Assembly: GCA_947254025.1 (NCBI GenBank)
Contig: CAMYBS010000011.1
Span: forward strand, 1 to 36,470
Reading direction: 5' to 3'
Length of the DNA: 36,470 bases
Source of the DNA: an uncultured Clostridia bacterium
GTDB taxonomy: Bacteria; Bacillota; Clostridia; Tissierellales; Peptoniphilaceae
Position 1 is the first letter of the stretch; every line of letters starts with the position of its first letter. Positions 7,629 through 15,575 of the stretch are shown one piece after another. Below the pieces are notes generated by a model that was not told the DNA's origin, did not search any database, and saw only the letters and a list, made by a program, of their open reading frames with translations. A program made the position numbers and the translations under genes.

Positions 7629-8324
7629 ATGGACAAGGTAGCAGGTACAAACTATTACATATATCAAGACAAGGACGACTTCTCTTATGGTATAGACGCA
7701 ATACTTCTTTCTGACTTTGCAAAGGCAAAGGAAGATCACATAGACCTTTGCACTGGTAACGGCATAGTCGCGCTTAGACTTTCCTACCTTTACAAGAAGT
7801 CGAAAGTGGTCGGAGTCGACATAGATGAGAAGGCGATAGATTTATGCAAAAAGTCCATAGCCGTGAACGAAATTAATGACAGAGTAGAGGCTATAAGGCT
7901 TGACATAAGGGAAGTGGAGAAGCACTTTAAGAAGAACGCCTTCGACAGTCTCTCTGTAAACCCGCCATACCTTGATCCTAAGGACAACATAGCAACGGAT
8001 GACTACAAAAGGCAGGAAATTCTACTTAAGCTTGATGACATAGCAAGAGCAGCGAGCTACCTACTTAAGCCATTTAGCAAGGTTTACATGGTGCATAGAC
8101 CATCAAGGCTTATCGACATAGTCTTGAGCTTTAAAAAGTATGGCATCAACACTAGAAGGCTCAGAGCTGTTAAACCATTTGCGGACAAAAAGGCGAACAT
8201 GATACTTATAGAGCTCGAAAAGTCAGACAAGACTGGCTTTGAATATATGAATGAACTTGTCGTCTACAACTCAGACGGCACTTACACTGATGAAGTAAAG
8301 GAGATTTACTATGGACATCAATAA
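7629..8324 (+). CDS. trmN: tRNA1(Val) (adenine37-N6)-methyltransferase-like protein
   Basis: A 231-residue class I methyltransferase with ribosome-binding site AAGGAGG. Motif I reads D-L-C-T-G-N-G-I-V-A, and the catalytic N-P-P-Y motif (V-N-P-P-Y-L-D-P) marks an N6-adenine or N5-glutamine methyltransferase. The order N-P-P-Y methyltransferase followed by rsmI matches Bacillus yabB-yabC, and this family (TrmN6/YfiC) methylates A37 of tRNA-Val. It overlaps rsmI by 14 bases. It is the first gene of the trmN-rsmI-nurA-herA-glgA operon. The exact substrate is inferred from homology and neighbours. Confidence 0.88.
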   Translation: MDKVAGTNYYIYQDKDDFSYGIDAILLSDFAKAKEDHIDLCTGNGIVALRLSYLYKKSKVVGVDIDEKAIDLCKKSIAVNEINDRVEAIRLDIREVEKHFKKNAFDSLSVNPPYLDPKDNIATDDYKRQEILLKLDDIARAASYLLKPFSKVYMVHRPSRLIDIVLSFKKYGINTRRLRAVKPFADKKANMILIELEKSDKTGFEYMNELVVYNSDGTYTDEVKEIYYGHQ

Positions 8325-9147
8325 AGGCACTTTATATATAGTTGCAACACCCATAGGTAACTACGAAGACATAAGCTTACGTGCGCTGAACGTATTAAAG
8401 AGCGTAGACTACATTGCCTGCGAGGACACAAGGCACTCAGGTGTGCTTCTTAAGCACTACGAGATTAAAAAGCCGCTCTTTGCCTACCACAAGTTTAATG
8501 AGAAGGACAAGACAGCATATATACTTGAGCTTCTAGCTGATGGCAAAAGTCTCGCTATAGTATCAGATGCAGGCTCACCTGGCATATCGGACCCAGGAGT
8601 TGTAGCAGCTCGTGCTGCAAGAGAAGCTGGATTTACCGTGACAGCCATACCTGGAGCGACAGCCTTTGTCACATCACTTATGGCGAGCGGCATAGACCTT
8701 AGTCACTTTGCCTTCATAGGTTTTGCGCCGCAAAAGGATGCGAGACGCAAGAAGTTTTTGGAAAGCTACAGAGTGTACAAGATGCCACTAATCTTCTACG
8801 AAGCGCCGCATAGGCTCATCGCTTTCTTAGAAACGGCACTTGACGTTTATGGCGACAGAGAGGCCTTTATAAGCCGCGAGCTAACAAAATTATACGAGGA
8901 GCACCTTCATATGCACCTAAGTGAGTTAATATCACACTTCAAAGAGAATGAGCCACGTGGTGAGTTTGTTATCACGATTTTAAACGACGCTGCATGTGAT
9001 GAAGATGAGACGCTTGACATAAACGAAGCTGCAAGAGCCCTTATAGACGAGGGACTGAGCATAAAAGATGCTACAAATAAGTTAAAGGAGCTTGGCTTTA
9101 AGAAGAACGATGCCTACAAGGCTCTGCTTGAGATAAAGGATGAATAA
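8311..9147 (+). CDS. rsmI: 16S rRNA (cytidine1402-2'-O)-methyltransferase RsmI
   Basis: A 278-residue tetrapyrrole-methylase-fold enzyme that methylates the ribose of C1402 in 16S rRNA. Diagnostic segments are L-Y-I-V-A-T-P-I-G-N, A-C-E-D-T-R-H-S-G, V-S-D-A-G-S-P-G-I-S-D-P-G, P-G-A-T-A and F-Y-E-A-P-H-R-L. Length is normal. An AAGGAG ribosome-binding site lies within the end of trmN, so the two genes are translationally coupled. Confidence 0.96.
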   Translation: MDINKGTLYIVATPIGNYEDISLRALNVLKSVDYIACEDTRHSGVLLKHYEIKKPLFAYHKFNEKDKTAYILELLADGKSLAIVSDAGSPGISDPGVVAARAAREAGFTVTAIPGATAFVTSLMASGIDLSHFAFIGFAPQKDARRKKFLESYRVYKMPLIFYEAPHRLIAFLETALDVYGDREAFISRELTKLYEEHLHMHLSELISHFKENEPRGEFVITILNDAACDEDETLDINEAARALIDEGLSIKDATNKLKELGFKKNDAYKALLEIKDE

Positions 9148-9148
9148 T

Positions 9149-10087
9149 ATGAACGAAGAATTACTCATGAAGATTAGAGATATAAACTCTTTGCTTAGAG
9201 AAAAGTCTAAAATTTTCGATGATAAGGGCAAGGAAGGTATAAAGAAAGAGATCTACGATATTCTTGCGGATAAGTACATGATAGAGGACGAGGTGGATCT
9301 AGAAAAAATTGCAGACGAAGGCGGTTTATGGGCAGTTGACGGCTCTCTGAATAGGATAGGGGCCTTGTATCCGCACTACATCAGTGTCATAGACGCACTT
9401 GTGATATCGACAAAGGACAATTATGAAAAGAGGCTCACTACAGTTTACTCGCCTATTGAGGATAGGATCAGAGAGGAAGATGAGTTTTCCTTTGAGCAAG
9501 AGGTCTACATCAAGAAGGAGATGGCAAGGCTAGAAGTAAGAGTGTGCATAGAAGCCTTGAAGGAGAGAAAGCCAAAGATGATATTCATGGACGGAGGCTT
9601 CATTCGCTACATCATTAGCTGCGAAGACGACTTCAACGAGCTACGAAAAATCTGCGTAGATGAAGGCATCATCTTAGTTGGTGTCATCGAAGAGATCAAG
9701 ACAGCCACTATCGCAGAAGCAATAAAATTCGAGGCCTACGACAAGGAGATATTATACTCCCTACTTGATTATAAGGAAGCGATGATTATAAGGGACGCAT
9801 GCAACAAGAAGGCAGAGAGCGGTATAGTGAGCGCCTTTGCTAGAACATCGATGAAGCCTAATGCCATCGGCGTGGATATATGCAAAGAGCAAAGAGATTA
9901 CATGCACATGGTCTTAGAGACTATACTTAAGTTAACACCAAAAAACTCCAGAGGCATACCGCTTATACTTGATATAGTTGATAAGAAGGTCAAGATTACT
10001 GAAGAAATGAAAGAAGACGTTCTTGTTAAAGAGCTTGACAAGGACATATACGATAGATATTTTAACGAAGTGAGGAATTTAAGATGA
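9149..10087 (+). CDS. nurA: NurA-domain 5'-3' nuclease
   Basis: A 312-residue NurA-fold protein. The ATG at 9149 is preferred over the in-frame ATG at 9140, because the latter overlaps AAAGGA (9135-9140), the only good ribosome-binding site. The catalytic Asp lies in A-V-D-G-S-L-N-R (residue 64 from 9149), followed by Y-P-H-Y-I-S-V-I-D-A-L. A second acidic block is F-M-D-G-G-F-I-R-Y. NurA is a Mn-dependent exo/endonuclease that works inside a HerA hexamer for DNA-end resection in archaea; bacterial pairs are less common. The herA gene follows with a 4-base overlap. Confidence 0.88.
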   Translation: MNEELLMKIRDINSLLREKSKIFDDKGKEGIKKEIYDILADKYMIEDEVDLEKIADEGGLWAVDGSLNRIGALYPHYISVIDALVISTKDNYEKRLTTVYSPIEDRIREEDEFSFEQEVYIKKEMARLEVRVCIEALKERKPKMIFMDGGFIRYIISCEDDFNELRKICVDEGIILVGVIEEIKTATIAEAIKFEAYDKEILYSLLDYKEAMIIRDACNKKAESGIVSAFARTSMKPNAIGVDICKEQRDYMHMVLETILKLTPKNSRGIPLILDIVDKKVKITEEMKEDVLVKELDKDIYDRYFNEVRNLR

Positions 10088-11925
10088 AAGTTTTAGGTCT
10101 TACAGGAACTAGCGAGGTATACATAGCCTCGAACACGAGAAATTTTAGAATAAATGAATTTTTGCTTATAGAGGACGAGAAGAGAAACTACATCGGTGAA
10201 GTCGTTGAAGCTAATACTTACAACCGCTTTATGCCATTTGAGAAGGAGAAGGACTTTATCGACCAAAGCGTGATTGAGTCGCTATTGAAGTTAGGATACG
10301 ATGTTGATAATGAGGTAGTCTACCTTGCCAAGCTTAGACTCTTGGAAGAAGCGATGTATCCTATCATGGCAGGTTCAAAGCTTAGGCTTCCAAGCTTTGA
10401 CGAGATTAAGGACCTCATCATCAAGTCTTCACCTAAAGACGGCCTTGTGCTAGGCGTCATTAAGAACACAGACGACCTTTATGAGAAGGCAGACGAGGAG
10501 CTAAAGAACTTAGTCTACACCTTTGAAGGCGGCACAAGACTTAAGCAAAATGATCTACCATACATCTACGATGTTGGAGAGCTTAGTCAATATCCGCACA
10601 TAGGTGTCTTCGGAGGCTCTGGCTCGGGTAAGTCATTTGCACTTAGAGTCATCATAGAAGAGCTTATGAAGAAGAGAATTCCAACCATAGTCCTAGATCC
10701 ACACTACGAGATGGACTTCAAGCTTAAGACCTACGACGAAGCACCAAGCTACGAAGCATACTACGAAAGCTTCCTTCTTGGTAAGGAAGTTGGTGTTGAC
10801 TACAAGGACATCAACGTCTCAGAGTTTAAGAACCTTCTTAATGCGGCTGGCATGATGACAGACGCGATGGAGGCGGCAGCAGACGAGATCTTCTCTAGAG
10901 GCGAGGATCACAACGCTTTTAGAGCGAGACTTGACGAGATCATCGAAGCCATAGACATGGGGGAAGAGGGCATTAATAAGGCTATACAAGACGAGAACAA
11001 CGGTGATCCTGATACGGCAGAGTTAATTAGACTAGATAGACTAAAAGGCTACTACAAAAAGTACGGCAGAAGACTTAACACAGCGAGCCTAAAGGGCATA
11101 GGCTGGAGGTTCAACAGACTTGTTCAGGACAATGTCTTCAGTAACGACTCCCAAGGTATAGAGACTGCACTTAGAAGCGGCAAGCTCATCTCCTTAAAGG
11201 GACCAACAAGACTACTAGAAGTATACTCAAGCTATATACTTAAGAAGTTCTACTACAAAAGAAGAGCATACATGGATGCAAAGCTTCTTGGCATGATGGG
11301 CGAGGACTACTTCCCACCATTCATAATCATAACAGACGAGGCGCACAACTTTGCACCGAAGGGCTACGAGAGCGCATCCAAGTCCATACTCAAAGAGCTT
11401 GCACAGGAAGGTAGAAAGTACGGTGTCTTCCTAGTCTTAGCAACACAAAGGATAACGCTGCTTGATGACACAATCACTGCGCAGCTTAACACGAAGTTTA
11501 TACTAAGAACAGTTAGAGAGTCTGACATCAGTACCATCAAAGAGGAGACAGACATATCCTCAGACGATGCTAAGAGGCTTCCTTACCTTACAACAGGCGA
11601 TGCCTTTATCTCGCAGGCCTCCTTCGGTAGAACGATATTCACAAGATTTCGTTATGCAGATACCAAGGCTATAGACAAGGTCAATCCGTTCCTAGAGCTA
11701 AGAAGTCAAACTGAAGACAAGATGCTCTCAGTTTATGAAGAGCTTAAAGATAGTCTACCTATCAGCGACTTCAACTTGACACGCGAGGCAGCAAGGCTTG
11801 AGAAGACAGTTGGCACACTAAGCGCCGAAGAGCTTCTTGATATACTTGAGCGCCTTGTAGAGAGTGGAAAGCTTGACAAGAGAAAGAATCCATTTGGACA
11901 AGATGAATATATAGAGAAGGCATAA
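10084..11925 (+). CDS. herA: HerA-family hexameric DNA translocase/helicase
   Basis: A 613-residue ATPase. The N-terminal roughly 50 residues form the HAS-barrel-like region seen in HerA. Walker A is G-G-S-G-S-G-K-S (about residues 177-184), and Walker B with its catalytic Glu is I-I-I-T-D-E-A-H-N-F (about 413-422). Downstream come the T-Q-R-I and R-T-V-R-E-S-D segments (sensor and arginine-finger region). It overlaps nurA by 4 bases, and known HerA-NurA pairs form one complex, so joint function in DNA-end processing is well supported. It sits in a housekeeping operon, between rRNA modification and a glycosyltransferase gene, rather than beside obvious defence genes. Confidence 0.92.
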   Translation: MKVLGLTGTSEVYIASNTRNFRINEFLLIEDEKRNYIGEVVEANTYNRFMPFEKEKDFIDQSVIESLLKLGYDVDNEVVYLAKLRLLEEAMYPIMAGSKLRLPSFDEIKDLIIKSSPKDGLVLGVIKNTDDLYEKADEELKNLVYTFEGGTRLKQNDLPYIYDVGELSQYPHIGVFGGSGSGKSFALRVIIEELMKKRIPTIVLDPHYEMDFKLKTYDEAPSYEAYYESFLLGKEVGVDYKDINVSEFKNLLNAAGMMTDAMEAAADEIFSRGEDHNAFRARLDEIIEAIDMGEEGINKAIQDENNGDPDTAELIRLDRLKGYYKKYGRRLNTASLKGIGWRFNRLVQDNVFSNDSQGIETALRSGKLISLKGPTRLLEVYSSYILKKFYYKRRAYMDAKLLGMMGEDYFPPFIIITDEAHNFAPKGYESASKSILKELAQEGRKYGVFLVLATQRITLLDDTITAQLNTKFILRTVRESDISTIKEETDISSDDAKRLPYLTTGDAFISQASFGRTIFTRFRYADTKAIDKVNPFLELRSQTEDKMLSVYEELKDSLPISDFNLTREAARLEKTVGTLSAEELLDILERLVESGKLDKRKNPFGQDEYIEKA

Positions 11926-11927
11926 GT

Positions 11928-13364
11928 ATGAGAATATTTTTTTTAGCAGCAGAAGTAAGTCCCTTCGTTAAGACGAGAGGGCTAGCAGACACTATGCGCT
12001 GCCTACCCAAAGAGGTAGCTAAACATGATAACGACGTCTACGTCTTTATACCACTACACAAACCCATCAAGAGAGAGTATCAATCCAAGCTCGAGTTTAT
12101 GTCAAGCTACGGAGTTATGATGGGCGACGGCCTTATATATGCGAGCGTCTTCAAGTACGAAGAAGACGGTGTAAAGTACATCTTCATAGATAACGAAGAC
12201 TACTTCAACAGAGATAGGATATATGGTGAGTTCGATGATGCCAAGCGCTACATCTTCTTTACAAAGGCAGTTTTGGAGTTTATCAAGACATACAAGATCA
12301 AGCCAGACATCATACACGCGAACGACTGGCACACAGGCCTTGTGCCCGTGCTACTTAAGCAGTATGTCAAGAGCGACAGCTACTACAGAGACATAAGGAC
12401 AGTCTTTACGGTGCACAATCTTAAGTACCAAGGCGTCTTCAATCAAAACATCATAGCCGGCATAGTCGACACAGACCTTGAAGTTTTGAAAGATGAGAAT
12501 TACGAATTCATCGACTCCATCAATATGCTTAAGGCGGGCATAGTCTCTTCAGACATAGTCACAACCATTAGCAAGTCGTTTAGAGACGAGCTTATGGATA
12601 AGCACTTTGGCGAGGGATTAGATGAAGTCTTTAAGGAGTATAGCTACAAGTTTCACGGCATTGTTAATGGCATAGACACAGATAAATACAATCCATTGAC
12701 AGACAAGGCGATCTTTAAAAACTACGACGCTGCGAGCTTTAAGCTTAAGAGATACAACAAGGAAGCGGTGCAAGACTACTACGGCCTTAAGAAAGATGGT
12801 GACAAGCCACTTGTTGTTATGATTAGCCGTATGAAGCGCTCCAAGGGCATAAGCCTAGTTATAGGTGCCATAGAGGAGATGATGAAACTCGACTGCAACT
12901 TCATCATCATGGGTACAGGCATAAAGAGCTATGAAGAGAAGTTTAGAGAGCTAGAAGAAAGCTACCCTGACAAGATGGCTTCAAGGATCTACTACAACGA
13001 GAACGAAGCGAGAAGATTATACGCAGCCTCCGACATACTCCTAATGCCATCAGAGGTAGAACCTTGCGGCAGTGCACAGATGATAGCCATGCGCTACGGC
13101 TCACTTCCGCTAGTTAGGAAGGTTGGCGGACTTAAGGACACAGTCGTCGCGTATCACGACGATAAAGAGCATGCAAGTGGTTTCGCCTTTGACAATATTG
13201 ATCAGAAGGAAATGTACGAGGCACTTGGCAGAGCCTTGAAGCTTTATTATCAAGACGAAGACGAGTTTAACAGAGTCTTGAAGAATGCGATGAGCCTTGA
13301 CAACGGTTGGCACAAGACAGCAGACGAGTATTGCAAGCTTTATAATGAACTAAGCGAAGTATAG
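11928..13364 (+). CDS. glgA: Divergent glycogen/starch synthase (GT5)
   Basis: A 478-residue GT-B fold glycosyltransferase that would extend alpha-1,4-glucan from a nucleotide sugar. Family blocks present: F-L-A-A-E-V-S-P-F at the N-terminus, H-A-N-D-W-H-T-G-L-V-P, V-H-N-L-K-Y-Q-G, V-N-G-I-D-T-D-K-Y-N-P, and the C-terminal E-P-C-G-S-A-Q-M-I-A-M-R-Y-G with G-G-L-K-D-T-V. The sugar-nucleotide-binding K-T-G-G-L motif is K-T-R-G-L here (K15, R17), and the usual S-R-L-x-x-Q-K-G is S-R-M-K-R-S-K-G. No glgB, glgC or glgP is adjacent. It follows herA by two bases. Glycogen synthase is the best call, but the altered donor loop leaves room for a different specificity. Confidence 0.85.
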   Translation: MRIFFLAAEVSPFVKTRGLADTMRCLPKEVAKHDNDVYVFIPLHKPIKREYQSKLEFMSSYGVMMGDGLIYASVFKYEEDGVKYIFIDNEDYFNRDRIYGEFDDAKRYIFFTKAVLEFIKTYKIKPDIIHANDWHTGLVPVLLKQYVKSDSYYRDIRTVFTVHNLKYQGVFNQNIIAGIVDTDLEVLKDENYEFIDSINMLKAGIVSSDIVTTISKSFRDELMDKHFGEGLDEVFKEYSYKFHGIVNGIDTDKYNPLTDKAIFKNYDAASFKLKRYNKEAVQDYYGLKKDGDKPLVVMISRMKRSKGISLVIGAIEEMMKLDCNFIIMGTGIKSYEEKFRELEESYPDKMASRIYYNENEARRLYAASDILLMPSEVEPCGSAQMIAMRYGSLPLVRKVGGLKDTVVAYHDDKEHASGFAFDNIDQKEMYEALGRALKLYYQDEDEFNRVLKNAMSLDNGWHKTADEYCKLYNELSEV

Positions 13365-13389
13365 ATAAAATTTCATATTAGTATATGAG

Positions 13390-13419
13390 CCTCTTTACAA
13401 TATAGTAGAGAGGTTTTTT
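13390..13419 (+). terminator. Terminator of the trmN-glgA operon
   Basis: CCTCTTTAC (13390-13398) pairs with GTAGAGAGG (13405-13413), with one mismatch, followed by six T. Confidence 0.8.
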
Positions 13420-13424
13420 ATATT

Positions 13425-13538
13425 GAGAGCTTTGCTATGTAGTTAGACGCTTGTCATGTAGATAGAGGCTTACTATATAACGAGAGCTTTGCTATGTAGT
13501 TAGAGACTTGTCATGTATTAGTAGCCTTGCCATCTTTT
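13425..13538 (+). repeat. Minisatellite of 17-21 base units
   Basis: Six degenerate tandem units begin near 13425, 13446, 13465, 13482, 13503 and 13521. Their rough form is GAgaGCTTgycATGTAgtta. Units 1 and 4 are identical over 21 bases (13425-13445 and 13482-13502), which suggests that a three-unit block of 57 bases was duplicated. There is no coding frame. It fills the space between the glgA terminator and the aspA control region. Confidence 0.75.
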
Positions 13539-13659
13539 AAAAATTTGCAAAACTTAAAATTTATCTTTTATAAGCGAGCTCACATGAATGCAAAGAATAA
13601 GTAAAAAAATATTTTTGAAAAGATTAATATATTTCTTTCATATTTATCTCATTAAGGAC

Positions 13660-13675
13660 TGTGATTTGAGTCACA
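13660..13675. promoter_or_regulatory. Crp/Fnr-type palindrome upstream of aspA
   Basis: TGTGA-TTTGAG-TCACA matches the TGTGA-N6-TCACA consensus in all ten fixed positions. It lies about 120 bases upstream of the predicted aspA start of transcription. Its half-sites and near-identical spacer echo the site beside the ferredoxin promoter. Confidence 0.6.
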
Positions 13676-13752
13676 ATGAATTATCCTTCGTCTTAGCTTG
13701 CAAATACTTTAACAGATTAAAAACTTTGCTGCATCGTTCTAAAGCTAAGTGC

Positions 13753-13781
13753 TTGCAAGCTTTTCAATTATGTGTTAGAAT
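13753..13781 (+). promoter_or_regulatory. Probable aspA promoter
   Basis: TTGCAA (13753-13758), a 17-base spacer and TAGAAT (13776-13781) with an extended TG. The -35 region lies inside a 10-base palindrome GCTTGCAAGC. Confidence 0.55.
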
Positions 13782-13812
13782 TAAGGTGTAATTAAAAAAC
13801 GGGAGGTAAGTC

Positions 13813-15255
13813 ATGGAAGACATCAAAACAAGAATAGAATCAGACTCTATTGGTGAGAAGGAAGTACCAGTAGACGCTTATTATGGCGTACAAAGTTTAA
13901 GAGGAAAGGAAAACTTTCATATCACAGGTAGACATATTCATCCAGAGATGATAAAGGCTTTAGCAGAAATTAAGAAGGCTTGCGCTATTACAAACCAACA
14001 ATCACGCCTTATGTCAAAGGAAAAGGAAGAAGCCATCGCCAAGGCTTGCGACTTAATCATCGAAGGTAAGTATCACGATCAGTTCATCTGCGACGCAATA
14101 CAAGGCGGTGCGGGTACAACAGCTAACATGAACGCTAACGAAGTTATTGCCAACCTTGCAAACGAAATTATGGGTGGCGGACTTGGTACATATGACCATG
14201 TACATCCTAACGACGACGTCAACATGTGCCAATCAACAAACGACGTTTATCCAACAGCAGGTAAGATAGCTGCCGTTAAACTTGTTAACAAGACTATCGA
14301 CCAATTGATGGACCTTATAAACGCACTTGAAAAGAAGTCAATCGAGTTCGACGACGTTATCAAGATGGGTAGAACACAATTACAAGACGCAGTACCTATA
14401 AGATTAGGTCAAGAGTTTCACGCATACCAAAGTGCACTACGCCGTGATGTTAGAAGAATCAAAAAAGCTAGAGACGTTATCAAAGTTATAAACATGGGCT
14501 CAACAGCCATCGGTACAGGTATCAACGTTGATGTTAATTACTATGTTAATATTACTGAGACACTTGCAAGAGTGACAGGACTTTCACTAAAGCAAGCCGA
14601 CGATATGATAGACGGCACACAAAACCTTGACGGAGTTGCACACCTTTCAGCAACTATCAAGACATGCGCAATCACACTTTCAAAGATGAGTAACGACCTA
14701 AGACTTATGAGCTCAGGTCCGAGAACAGGCTTAGGAGAAATCATTCTTCCAGCTAGACAAAACGGCTCATCCATCATGCCAGGTAAGGTAAACCCAGTTA
14801 TACCAGAAGTTGCTAGCCAAGTTGCCTTCTCAATCATCGGTAACGACATGTGCATCACTATGGCAGCTGAAGCAGGTCAACTAGAGCTTAACGCATTCGA
14901 ACCAGTTATGTTCTACAAGCTTTTCGAATCAATCGAAACACTAGGCAACGCTTGCGAAACACTTAGAGTAAACTGCATAGAAGGCATAGTCGCAGATAAA
15001 GAAAGATGCAAAGCACTACTTGATAACTCAGTAGGTATGGTTACAGCACTTGTTCCACACATCGGCTACAAGAAGTCAGCAGCCATCGCCAAAGAAGCAC
15101 TTAAGACAGGCGAGAGCGTAACATCAATCATACTAAGAGACAATATCTTAGATCAAAAAGAGATAGACGAGATCTTTAACCCATTCCAATTAACTAAACC
15201 GGGTATTGCAGCGAGGGAACTGATACAGGAAAAAGGCGATTTCGAAGAAGAATAA
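13813..15255 (+). CDS. aspA: Aspartate ammonia-lyase
   Basis: A 480-residue member of the fumarase/aspartase superfamily that deaminates L-aspartate to fumarate and ammonia. Blocks typical of aspartase are visible: Y-Y-G-V-Q-S-L-R-G near the N-terminus, I-H-P-E-M-I-K-A-L-A-E-I-K-K, C-Q-S-T-N-D-V-Y-P-T-A and the signature loop G-S-S-I-M-P-G-K-V-N-P-V-I-P-E with its catalytic serine. The ribosome-binding site GGGAGG precedes the ATG. It is a monocistronic gene with a long upstream region that holds a Crp/Fnr-type palindrome, consistent with anaerobic or carbon-source control. Aspartase is favoured over fumarase by the N-terminal G-R-H-I-H-P block. Confidence 0.92.
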   Translation: MEDIKTRIESDSIGEKEVPVDAYYGVQSLRGKENFHITGRHIHPEMIKALAEIKKACAITNQQSRLMSKEKEEAIAKACDLIIEGKYHDQFICDAIQGGAGTTANMNANEVIANLANEIMGGGLGTYDHVHPNDDVNMCQSTNDVYPTAGKIAAVKLVNKTIDQLMDLINALEKKSIEFDDVIKMGRTQLQDAVPIRLGQEFHAYQSALRRDVRRIKKARDVIKVINMGSTAIGTGINVDVNYYVNITETLARVTGLSLKQADDMIDGTQNLDGVAHLSATIKTCAITLSKMSNDLRLMSSGPRTGLGEIILPARQNGSSIMPGKVNPVIPEVASQVAFSIIGNDMCITMAAEAGQLELNAFEPVMFYKLFESIETLGNACETLRVNCIEGIVADKERCKALLDNSVGMVTALVPHIGYKKSAAIAKEALKTGESVTSIILRDNILDQKEIDEIFNPFQLTKPGIAARELIQEKGDFEEE

Positions 15256-15379
15256 AATTTTGCGTTAAAATGCGCCCTTACGCTCATTCGCTTGTTCGGC
15301 AATGCTCGAGTATGACTAATACGCTCCGCTTGCCTCAAAGCTCCATTTCGCGTAATCATCACATTTTTCCAGCAAAATT
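15256..15379 (+). repeat. TIR-flanked repeat element E2
   Basis: Begins at the base after the aspA stop. The ends AATTTTGC (15256-15263) and GCAAAATT (15372-15379) are a perfect inverted repeat. Its outer sequences (AATTTTGCGTTAAAA on the left, TTTTCCAGCAAAATT on the right) match element E1. Its interior, about 15300-15360 (GCAATGCTCGAGTATG, then TACGCTCCGCTTGC), instead matches element E3. It has no convincing coding frame. Confidence 0.75.
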
Positions 15380-15415
15380 TACTTGGAGTAGACGATTAGC
15401 AATAATCTGAGGGTT

Positions 15416-15520
15416 AAATTAGTTTGGAGCAAATAAACTATTTTAATAAATAGAATAAAATGAGAAAAATATGTGGGGAGCAAATGCATTAAAAATTTGG
15501 TGCAAATGCTCCCCATTTTT
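15416..15520 (+). repeat. Direct repeat copy T1, contains terminator
   Basis: About 105 bases nearly identical to 16753-16850, starting AAATTAGTTTGGAGCA. The last 46 bases (15474-15519) are identical to 16805-16850. They form GGGGAGCA-AA-TGCA / TGCA-AA-TGCTCCCC (15475-15488 with 15501-15514), then a T-run, a strong intrinsic terminator. T1 and T2 flank the Fic gene as direct repeats. The space 15380-15415 holds a degraded partial copy of the same start (ACTTGGAGTAGACGATTA). Confidence 0.85.
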
Positions 15521-15521
15521 C

Positions 15522-15550
15522 TTGCTTATTGATAAAAAGAGTGATATAAT
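15522..15550 (+). promoter_or_regulatory. Promoter of the Fic-fold gene
   Basis: TTGCTT (15522-15527), a 17-base spacer and TATAAT (15545-15550) with extended TGA. It starts right after the T1 terminator, so the gene is transcriptionally insulated from aspA. Confidence 0.7.
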
Positions 15551-15575
15551 CATTACAAGAGATGGGAGGTGCATT

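Noticed and set aside
13588..13791. 67-codon open frame upstream of aspA
   Set aside because: It has no ribosome-binding site, is of odd composition, and overlaps the Crp/Fnr-type palindrome and the aspA promoter, so it is most likely chance.
15471..15575. N-terminal extension of the Fic-fold gene
   Set aside because: It covers the T1 terminator hairpin and the promoter; a good ribosome-binding site precedes the ATG at 15576.
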